Shown here piece after piece: positions 33,401-36,718 of a stretch of DNA of 36,718 nt. Each line of letters opens with the position of its first letter. The stretch's first letter is position 1. Under the pieces are notes generated by a model. The model saw only the letters and a program-made list of their open reading frames with translations. It was not told the origin of the DNA and did not search any database. The DNA is from Hyphomicrobiales bacterium (GTDB lineage: Bacteria; Pseudomonadota; Alphaproteobacteria; Rhizobiales; Beijerinckiaceae), in contig JAFBAS010000169.1 of assembly GCA_019247605.1 (NCBI GenBank), positions 1-36,718 on the forward strand. The letters run 5' to 3'. A program made the position numbers and the translations under genes.

Positions 33401-36400
33401 GCCGTTGAGCGTGAGCGTGCCGCTCACGCTGAGCGCGCCGCTCTGCGAGATCGTAGCGCCCGAATGAGCCTCGCCGAGCGTCACCGTGCCGGCCGTGACG
33501 GCGCCGAGCGTGTATCCCGGCGTAGGGTTCAGGCTGTTGTCGACGTAAGTGAGCGTGCCCGTGCCGGCACCTCCGCTACTCGTCCCGAGATTTGCCGAGA
33601 GCGTGGCGACCGAGTTCGTGAAGCCCGCGCCGCCCGAATCGAGCGTGAAGGAAGCTGTGCCGTCGGTGCTACCGTTGAGCGCAAGGCTCATCGCCTGAAC
33701 GCCCGCGCCGAGTGCCTGTTTGACGGTCGCGCCGGAAGCGAGCTCGGTGAGCGAGACGGTGGCGGCCGAAATATTCCCGAGGGTATAGCCACCCGTTGTG
33801 TTGTCCACATAGGTGAGCGCGCCGGCATCCACGTTCGGGCCGAGATTGGCGGTGAGCGTGCCCACCGAGTTGCTGGTGTTCGACAGATTATAGACGGTGT
33901 CGCCGGAGGTGGTGTCGCCATTGAGCGTGAGCGTGCCGCTCACCTTGAGTACGCCGCTCTGCGAGATCGTGGCGCCCGAATGATCCTCGCCCAAGGTCAC
34001 CGTGCCGGCCGTGATCGCGCCGAGCGTGTATCCGCCAAGCGTATTGTCGGTATAGCCCAAGGTTGAGCCCGCGAGGCTCGCCGCAAGCGAGCCGACCGTG
34101 TTGCCGTTGGTGAGCTCGTAATCGGCGCCCGAAATTCCGTCGAGCGTAAGCGTCCCGGTGCCAAGATTGACCGTCGTGCCGCTCAACTGCGAGACCGTGG
34201 CGATCGCGGTTTCGTCGAGCTTCGCGCCGCCGGCCATGATGTTGCCGAGCGAAAAGGCGCCGCTATTCGTGAAGCTCAACGTCCCGCTGCCGAGGCTTGC
34301 CGAAAGCGTGTCGACGACGTTGCCGGCCTTGCTCAAGGTGAACGCGCCCCCGCTGCCGGTGAGAGCCAAGGACGCGGCGGTGATCGTGCCCCCCTGCGTC
34401 ACGTTGCCGGCATTGCTCGTGCTCAACATCAAGGCGCCGCCATTGCCGCTGAGCGCGCTCAGGACGAGCCCATTGTCGATGCTGATGCCGCCGGCGCCCG
34501 CCGTGAAGCTTGCGTCAACTCCTGCGTTGAAGGTGATCGTGTTGCCGCTCGTCGAATAGAGGATGCCGGGGTCCGTCACGGCCCCCGCCGCCTTGGTCAG
34601 AACCGAGCTCAGGAGCGAGCTCAACGTCGAATCGGTCGTGACGAGGACGGTGTTCGACCCGTTCGTCGCGATATCGAGCCCGGTCTCCGCCTTGGTGGCG
34701 ACGTTCGCGCCGTTGACGCTCGCTTGAACCGCGCTCGGGGTCGCGAGACGCACGACATCGCCCGTTATCGTGTTGCCGATCGAGGACGGCTTGAGGAAGG
34801 CGAGAATCTGGCTGCTCGGGCCGATCGTGCCCGAGGGCAGGAGAAGGTTATAATAGCCGTTGGCGCCGACGCTCCCGGTCGCCACGATGGTGCCTCTCAC
34901 GACGAGTTCGACGCTCTCGCCCGCCGCGTTGGAAGCGCCCGCCGTCACCGTGCCGGCCGTTCCCGTCACGACTTGCGGCGGTGTCGCGAATTGCGAGAGA
35001 AGATAAGGGTAGCTCTCGCCCGGAACGATGCCCCAAATCGTGGGGTCGAAGCCGAGCGCGTTGACCGGCCCACCCGTGCTCGGCGCGGTGAAGAGGGTGG
35101 CGGACTGCGCCTGCGCCGTGTGCAATCCGGTGCCGCCCGCGCTCGTGGTCTGCCCGGAGGTATCGATGTCCCAGAAGGTCGAGGTCGCGACGCTGCCGGC
35201 GTTGGCGCCGACGAGGCCGCCGACGCTGCTCCCGCCCGGCGCGATCACGGCGCCTGTCGCATAAGCCTGCGCGATCGAGCCCGGGGTGCCGTTGATCCCC
35301 ACCAGCCCGCCTACATTGGTCGAACCCGCCGCATTCACGGCACCGGTCGCATAGGCGGCCGAAATGTTGGCGTTGTTGCGGCCCGCCAAGCCGCCGATAT
35401 TGGTGGAGCCGCTTCCCACGCTCACATTGCCGCTCGCCGTCGATGACGAGATCGTGCTGCCGCTGGTGTTCAGCCCGACGAGGCCGCCAACGAGAGAAGC
35501 GCTACCGCCCACGCTCACGCTCCCGGTTGCCGAGGAGCCCGTCACCTGCGTGTTGGCGTTCTGACCGATGAGACCGCCGACTTGGGTGGCGATACCGGAT
35601 GAGGATACCGCCCCGCTCACTGTCGACGACGAGATTTTGCCGCCCTGGGTGCTATTTCCGACGAGGCCGCCGATGGAGACCGAGCCGCCACCCACGCTCA
35701 CCGCCCCGCTCGCCGTCGAGGACGAGATCGTGCTCGCTTGGTTACGGCCGACGAGGCCGCCGATGTTGCTGGAGTTGGAGCCGACGGTCACCGCGCCGCT
35801 CGCCCGCGAGGACGTGATCGTGCTGCCGCCGCTGTTCTCTCCGACGAGACCGCCGATATTGGAAGATAGGCTGCCCACGCTTATGGCGACCGTGGAGACC
35901 GAATTCGTCACCTTCGCGCTGTTTACACCCGGGATGCCGCTTTGATTTTGTCCCGCGACCCCACCGACATCGACGCCGATAACGTTTGTTAACGTGATCG
36001 TGCCGCCCACTGTCACGTTGGAGATGGTGCCATTATTGACCGCGGCGATGCCGCCGACATCCTGGACTTCGCCCACATTGCCGGTGACGGTGAAGCTGAC
36101 GTTGGCGAGGGTCACATTCTGCACTGTTCCGCGAACGAGACCGAACAGGCCAAGGTTTCCCGTGCCTCCGATATCGAGATTGCTTATCGTGTGACCTTGG
36201 CCATCGAAGATCCCATCAAAAGACGTTGTCAGCCCTGGCGCCACGCCGATGGGGGCGAAGGGAGTAGTGGCGGTCGCGCTCGCATCGATATTCGTGCCCA
36301 GCGCGTAATTGCCGGCTTGCGGTTGAATGGCCTGAAGCTGCGTGAGATCGTTCACAAGCTGGAAGGCCGTGACTGCGCCGCCGGTGACGTTCCCCGCGAA

Positions 36401-36718
36401 GGAATGAGGCGTAAAGGCGCCGTTGCTGAACCTGTCGTCGAATATCGTGACGGAGCCCGGCGTCGTGCCGCCGCTCAAGACGATCTGCGGCGTGGTGCCA
36501 CCAAACGTTACTTGGCCCGTAAAGCCCGTCGCCGGCTGATTGGGCGTGCCGCCGACGCCCGTATTGTCGGCCCGGAGAATGACGCTGCCGCCGCCCGTGT
36601 TCGTGATCGTAACCCCGCTATCGACGGTAATCCCGTTGAAGGCGCTCAAGGTGAGGGAATTCGCGTTTGCCCAACTGAAGCTCGCCTGAACGTCGATGTT
36701 GCCCTGGCCAGTCGAGCC
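21446..36718 (-). CDS. Giant filamentous-haemagglutinin-type adhesin (5' end outside the window)
   Basis: One unbroken minus-strand frame of 5,090 codons to the window edge, and still open there. The first residues (NIDVQASFSWANANSLTLSA) and then VILRADNTGVG are typical of the beta-helix just after a TpsA secretion domain, so the export signal lies outside. Order: beta-helix; GLUG repeats (about 35,160-36,060); a small beta domain (about 34,780-34,980); some 44 degenerate units of 70-95 residues (23,050-34,371); YDG/MBG-like domains (about 21,695-22,700); and a C-terminus ending CRTRANLCR. The protein is rich in Gly, Ser, Thr, Ala and Asn and, by eye, has no cysteine other than the final pair. 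It is likely exported by a TpsB/FhaC-type porin and held on the cell surface for attachment or biofilm. The sole frame-intact state of 15 kb of repeats argues for selection. Confidence 0.92.
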   Translation of the reverse strand, partial: GSTGQGNIDVQASFSWANANSLTLSAFNGITVDSGVTITNTGGGSVILRADNTGVGGTPNQPATGFTGQVTFGGTTPQIVLSGGTTPGSVTIFDDRFSNGAFTPHSFAGNVTGGAVTAFQLVNDLTQLQAIQPQAGNYALGTNIDASATATTPFAPIGVAPGLTTSFDGIFDGQGHTISNLDIGGTGNLGLFGLVRGTVQNVTLANVSFTVTGNVGEVQDVGGIAAVNNGTISNVTVGGTITLTNVIGVDVGGVAGQNQSGIPGVNSAKVTNSVSTVAISVGSLSSNIGGLVGENSGGSTITSSRASGAVTVGSNSSNIGGLVGRNQASTISSSTASGAVSVGGGSVSIGGLVGNSTQGGKISSSTVSGAVSSSGIATQVGGLIGQNANTQVTGSSATGSVSVGGSASLVGGLVGLNTSGSTISSSTASGNVSVGSGSTNIGGLAGRNNANISAAYATGAVNAAGSTNVGGLVGINGTPGSIAQAYATGAVIAPGGSSVGGLVGANAGSVATSTFWDIDTSGQTTSAGGTGLHTAQAQSATLFTAPSTGGPVNALGFDPTIWGIVPGESYPYLLSQFATPPQVVTGTAGTVTAGASNAAGESVELVVRGTIVATGSVGANGYYNLLLPSGTIGPSSQILAFLKPSSIGNTITGDVVRLATPSAVQASVNGANVATKAETGLDIATNGSNTVLVTTDSTLSSLLSSVLTKAAGAVTDPGILYSTSGNTITFNAGVDASFTAGAGGISIDNGLVLSALSGNGGALMLSTSNAGNVTQGGTITAASLALTGSGGAFTLSKAGNVVDTLSASLGSGTLSFTNSGAFSLGNIMAGGAKLDETAIATVSQLSGTTVNLGTGTLTLDGISGADYELTNGNTVGSLAASLAGSTLGYTDNTLGGYTLGAITAGTVTLGEDHSGATISQSGVLKVSGTLTLNGDTTSGDTVYNLSNTSNSVGTLTANLGPNVDAGALTYVDNTTGGYTLGNISAATVSLTELASGATVKQALGAGVQAMSLALNGSTDGTASFTLDSGGAGFTNSVATLSANLGTSSGGAGTGTLTYVDNSLNPTPGYTLGAVTAGTVTLGEAHSGATISQSGALSVSGTLTLNGLNDTTYTLNNSANSVGVLVANLGVGGGTLSFTNNGAFSLRNILAGSATLDETAAATVTQLSGGIVLGAGTLNLKGITGTDYELTDGNTVGMLTASLGGGTLSYTDDTTNGSFKLGNITAGTVTLQEDASSATISQAMGASLVATSLTLIGASGGDTTYTLDNGGGAHTNSVGTLIANLGTSTGGVGTGTLAYVDNTPANAAAGTAGGYTLGSITAGTVTLTELASSVTVKQGAGDGVKATSLTLNGSTDGSVSFTLDNGGGANTNTVGTLIANLGTSTGGIGTGTLTYVDNNSSGFTLGAIKADNVVLQETAANATISQTQTGALTATNLSLKAGLASFTLDNAGNAVTGNFNADLGGGNLTFVDTKSFTIAGGTNFGIQASTVALSDTGSVLQGTATTDKIQALNLGLGGSGASFALSNTSNSVNGIFTASLGSGNLSFVDSSGFTITGGIQAGTATLSSGGTVTQGANTADAISVTNLVLLNTSGNYTLGNAGNSIGTLAANAGSLSVTASAITVGSVTDPLSSTTTKGITTQGATALFSDNSITISAPVSAASVQLANATSGTTIAFGGASTPASTLTISSLSNITSDQITIGRDDANASGEITVTSNISLPTTSTLTLESGTGVTEGTNTITVGTLSLQGTGNFQLTGANNAGTINASLGTTGTLSYTSMAGFTVGGISASTVTLESDTDGAMITQGAAAASAITATNLLLEGGLNAHPTFMLTNTANSVTTLAANLNLAGTGRGAGTPSELSFTDNGGFAIGTVSGVSGVTANTVDLSSTGRVTQSAAITSTSLSLAGSNTSDFELTSSGNSAGSLTASLGTSASGGTLNYKDDAVSSLTLGNITAGTVTLTGGRVIETGTIAASSLSLTGIGNSDFELTNTGNSVSQLTASLGSNGTLDFFNSSSLTLGNVTGLNVTFFETTPGTTVSQASNASITTSGILTLEAGTGAGVTYTLTNSGNTVGTLGASLIAGSLSYVDDNTKGYAVGPISAGAVKLDELQANATISGGSITVGTLTLGGTGGNDSYSLTSGSNSVGTLTASLGTGNLSYTDASFNPMLGNITAADVTLSELNSGAFVSQVSGAHISATTLTLKGAGVGAGNGDIFSLTNSGNSVTTVAADLGTGNGSVFAFASNGGYAIGTGTNGIVGLKADTVGLDTAGTVTQSAAITTGTGASTGLLLLGLLGNTGNFQLTDGANNVSTLAAELNRVGAGSAVNFADNGGFTIGTVSAGPSPSGITADSVSLSSTGTVMQAAGADIGTGTGANTGLSLSGAGGNFQLTSTGNSVSALSASLGGGTLNFTDHSTNLGYVIGGITAGTVTLSELAAHATITQAANTTIDLGTGTLTLKGASTNDTKFTLTNANSVGTLAASLGNAGSGSSLSFTNAGSFTVASLSADNISLDETGSKATISEAANGSISTATNGTLTLTGLSDTTYSLDTATAINSVGTLTASLGGAGGGTLRYIDQTVGGYTLGNIMAGSVTLGDFASGPNTVSQGTGTSINLGTGALTLNGVASDGVTSTGTSYVLNNGNTVGTLAANLGGTGGANLSYTAANSAYALGAISAGTVVLNTTASNATISQASGNLSVNGLLLQGSGASYTLGSAASTIGALAANTGAVTVTGNTITVGSVTDPVSGVTTNGITTTGATSLFSDHSITLNAGVTASSLQLANATKGKSIAFGGASSPASDLTISSIPTNVNAGTITIGRDDANASGLITIAGKITIPTNTVTTSPTALELETNGGVSEGMNAITGAGAGATLQLAGAGTFTLNGLNSVGMLTASLGTGTLSYTDNTSGTFTLGNIAAGGATFNEKGSGATVVQSANTSINLGSGTLTLNGASTNNTTYTLTNGNTVGTLIAGLGDAGSGSALSFTNNGGYMLGAITADAVSLSETAAKATITQTQTGTLVVSGTLTLNGNATTGDTSYNLSNTGNTVGTLTANLGTSTGGVGTGTLTYVDNTAAGFMLGNITAGTVTLTESTSGTASVSQQSNTGIAATSITLNGNAAGIVSFTVDAVGSAAANLTANLGTSNGGLGTAALTYVDNSSGTGYMLGAITAKSVTLTENTNTSSQSVISQMATAGSVINTGTLTLNGAGSNNTQFILTNANMVGTLSASLGNAGAGSALSFTNAGSYSIAGITADSVTLNETASSATISQGGAINVSGSLTLNGASAGDTNYNLNFATNSVGGTLVANLGTRNAAGMSTGVGTGSLTYVDTSQNATPGFTLGTITAGNVVLQENASGASITQTNAITATNLTLRGSPSADTKFTLTNSGNSVANIAAFLGQGGTSSLNFTDNGGFSIGVAFQTVLPGSFDSGIFAGQVTLTSNGTVTQTAVPVGSNVVSPGFIVANSLSLTGSSTSDFELTAVGNEVGALTATLGTSAAGGTLNYADFAGLGGNFTLQNITAGSVTISEDASRQQVGRNFIVSQMSGTGINAASLTLNGDSFSNDTQFQLTGNNQVGTLTANLGRGGSSALSFVDASGNYKLGAITADTVSLNETGANATILQASGDIKVGGLLLQGSGASYTIGSAASIIGALAANTGAVSVTGNTITVGSVTDPVSGVTTNGITTTGATSLFSDNSITLNAGVTASTLQLANATGGTTIQFGGTTPAASGLSISSIPTNVNAGTIIIGRDDTGHASGLITIAGNITIPTTTNPTTLELASGKGVSEGTNAITGTGTLDLEGSGTFTLNGANSVGKLTASLGTGTLSYTDNTAGTFTLGAITAGSATFSETASGAIITQASSTSINLGTGTLTLNGDATSNDTTYTLTNGNTVGTLTASLGRGAGSALRYTDASGSYKLGAITADSVTLNENASGAKITQATTAGSVINAGTLALNGNLTSNDTTYTLTNGNSVGTLIASLGNAGQGSALSYTDAGGSYALRAITADAVTLNETASSATVSQAANTIITANALTLTGQAGTDFMLTAANGNNVGMLTATLGVGGGDLSFTSGRSRNNIFGQAGYTLENITARNVTLNDVASNTFIVQDNNASVQATNLTLNGDSSGTAGYDFNLSGNSVGMLTANLGTSTGGIGTGTLLFVETSLNSTPGIVLGNITAGEVILQENAVGSTITQASGSSIVANDLLLNANAGSNETYTLTNANSVGTLAAFQITKLSFTDNGGFSIGTISNTSGIVGAGSVTLNSTGTVTQSAAIQTHMLSLTGSSTSDFELTNTANSVGTLTASLGAGNGTVNYTDNTKGGFTLGAITAGNVTLTENASAGSITQSGSTSINLGTNGTLTLNGGSGTTYTLTNGNTVGMLVASLGAGGGTLNYTDDTTSGITGSSYKLGNITAGAVTLNESASGAVISQAAGASIDLGTGTLTLNGASSKDTTYTLTNGNTVGSLAASLGFGGGKLSYTAANASYTLGAITAAAVTLDETAANATISQTGALQAIHLSLLGNGASYTLTNATNLVSDLLGNTGAITLIDAAMSGLTLGTNGASGIGVMTTGDVNITNTGAITLAQGVSSQATGDAIVLSSGGAFTNNAGASALSTGSGGRFLVFTSTVGDVSAGGLSANPFYGLSFASFSQNPGSFDAAHTGNRFVYAQSETLTVTPNAASTTTVTYDGATQSASANGVTFGFSGFVGSDGTNPNAVSGTAGVTGGMGRNVGTYAFSATQGTLASDFGYQFQFGTGGGLVITQAKLTVSAVSDTKVYDGTTSSGGVVKVTGLQGSDSASFTQSYGSKNVLGQNGSTLSASGLVNDGNGGGNYAITFVNATGTITPAQLTITAVSGNKVFDGTTGSTVSAQVSGLKGSDSVSGLAESFVSANAGSQAMALGPLMVNDGNGGSNYSLTVVNATGTITPAQLTITANNATQVIGTPEPQFSASFGPFPSGLGPSALSGMLSFTTNAPAGSPGRFEIFASGVSSPNFDITFVPGTLLVTAANNSLPPVPFEMNQGNGTPVLSFTDPVLASLLIELTGTGGGSGIKTNLAAPSLDENGNPLGSLISFNSSFLEVCRTRANLCR
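21449..21695 (-). other. Adhesin C-terminal segment with Cys-x6-Cys anchor
   Basis: The last roughly 80 residues include PVLSFTDPVLASLLIELTGT and end in FLEVCRTRANLCR. Two cysteines six residues apart at the extreme C-terminus recall HMW1-type TpsA adhesins, where a C-terminal disulfide keeps the protein tethered to its outer-membrane porin. Confidence 0.6.
21695..22700 (-). other. YDG/MBG-like beta domains of the adhesin
   Basis: Three consecutive modules: TVTYDGATQSASANGVTFGF, then two close YDG copies (SDTKVYDGTTSSGG and SGNKVFDGTTGSTV), each closed by VNATGTITPAQLTIT, and an MBG-like module (NNATQVIGTPEPQFSASF). These stalk or sugar-binding-like domains are common near the C-termini of large surface proteins. 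Confidence 0.75.
25330..25775 (-). repeat. Adhesin insert module, copy 3
   Basis: About 150 residues built around ITVGSVTDPVSGVTTNGITT, FSDNSITLNAGVTAS and TIIIGRDDTGHASGLITIAG, embedded in the ordinary repeat array. It is nearly identical at DNA level to copy 2, offset exactly 2,790 bp (930 codons). Confidence 0.9.
28120..28565 (-). repeat. Adhesin insert module, copy 2
   Basis: Same module with FSDHSITLNAGVTAS and TITIGRDDANASGLITIAG. Over 160 bp (28431-28590 against 25641-25800) I count 8 mismatches to copy 3. Confidence 0.9.
31490..31925 (-). repeat. Adhesin insert module, copy 1 (most diverged)
   Basis: Same module with ITVGSVTDPLSSTTTKGITT, FSDNSITISAPVSAAS and QITIGRDDANASGEITVTS. 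It is clearly homologous to copies 2 and 3 but less alike, offset 3,351 bp (1,117 codons) from copy 2. Confidence 0.88.
35160..36060 (-). repeat. GLUG-motif repeats of the adhesin
   Basis: About ten repeats with the pattern (S/A)xxIGGLVGxNxxxxTISSSxASGAVSVG, from VGGIAAVNNGTISN to VGGLVGANAGSVATSTFWDI. GLUG motifs occur in bacterial surface proteins, usually as part of a beta-helix. The closing TFWDIDTSGQTTSAGG segment is the usual cap of such arrays. Confidence 0.85.

Larger units (their letters stand above)
23050..34371 (-). repeat. Core adhesin repeat array, about 44 degenerate units
   Basis: Each unit follows the pattern TLTLNG..., TxYTLTNxxNSVGTL, ANLGxGxGTLSYTDNTxGGY, TLGNITAGTVTLxExAS, ATISQ..., usually 70-95 residues. 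I listed 44 by reading through. Units fall into subtypes: a YVDN form with longer GTSTGGxGTG loops, a form with TNxG...L/I in place of TDN, and a form with SSTGTVTQSAAI. The pattern fits a stacked beta-helix. Low-identity unit-to-unit variation with conserved positions suggests old duplications. Confidence 0.85.

Noticed and set aside
21687-36194. Many long plus-strand open frames opposite the adhesin gene, up to about 845 codons (28376-30913), plus 26408-28060 and 31031-32728
   Set aside because: They mirror the repetitive, GC-rich codon use of the adhesin on the other strand, read as low-complexity Arg/Ala/Glu-rich protein with no family features, and repeat with the same period as the adhesin units.
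1-36718. tRNA or rRNA genes
   Set aside because: I saw no cloverleaf-like arrangement with the conserved GTTCRA loop or rRNA segments when reading both strands, though a weak tRNA could be missed by eye.

Overview
The window is GC-rich chromosomal DNA with the gene content of an alphaproteobacterium, most likely in the Rhizobiales (Hyphomicrobiales). The evidence is a Rhizobiales-type DksA with a single zinc-finger cysteine, a split proton-translocating transhydrogenase (pntAA, pntAB, pntB) preceded by a small aa3-oxidase subunit IV gene, an intracellular PHA depolymerase, a YcjX/YcjF-like pair and a DUF559 gene set in CTCTCCC-type palindromic repeats. Genus cannot be fixed from the sequence alone.

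Layout. 1-197: 5' end of a CaiB/BaiF CoA-transferase gene (minus). 370-1157: two small unknown membrane proteins (plus). 1316-7565: a minus-strand block with dksA, an MBOAT acyltransferase, a YcjF-like membrane protein, the YcjX-like P-loop protein, a SixA-like phosphatase and a threonine dehydratase-like PLP enzyme. 7774-9401: an ABC-2 exporter (ATPase plus permease). 9629-10909: PHA depolymerase behind a 21-bp near-palindrome. 11035-12613: a YgjP-type metallopeptidase followed by a REP-associated tyrosine transposase (RAYT) element. 12704-13641: a divergent ArsR-type regulator and DCC-family protein around two palindromes. 13840-14484: a broken DUF1444 gene. 14491-20196: alpha/beta hydrolase, pnt operon with cox subunit IV, and an ABC1/UbiB kinase-like gene, all minus. 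20313-21440: a mosaic of hairpin repeats around a DUF559 nuclease-like gene. 21446 to the window end: one giant open gene (minus, 5' end outside) for a secreted filamentous-haemagglutinin-type adhesin of more than 5,000 residues.

The strongest candidates for something undescribed are two repeat/enzyme pairings. (1) The RAYT gene has 23-bp inverted repeats (21/23 matching) close on both sides, and outside these a 43-bp direct repeat. One copy of the direct repeat is the 3' end of the neighbouring metallopeptidase gene, and all three differences between the copies are synonymous. This looks like insertion at a gene 3' end with the reading frame restored. (2) The DUF559 gene is boxed in by a three-hairpin repeat in which one hairpin has had its whole stem replaced while pairing stays perfect.

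The adhesin has an FHA-like beta-helix start, GLUG repeats, about 44 degenerate copies of a 70-95 residue unit with a 150-residue insert repeated three times, YDG/MBG-like domains, and a C-terminal Cys-x6-Cys like the surface anchor of HMW1-type TpsA proteins. Its TpsB partner is not in the window. All counts and alignments were made by eye.
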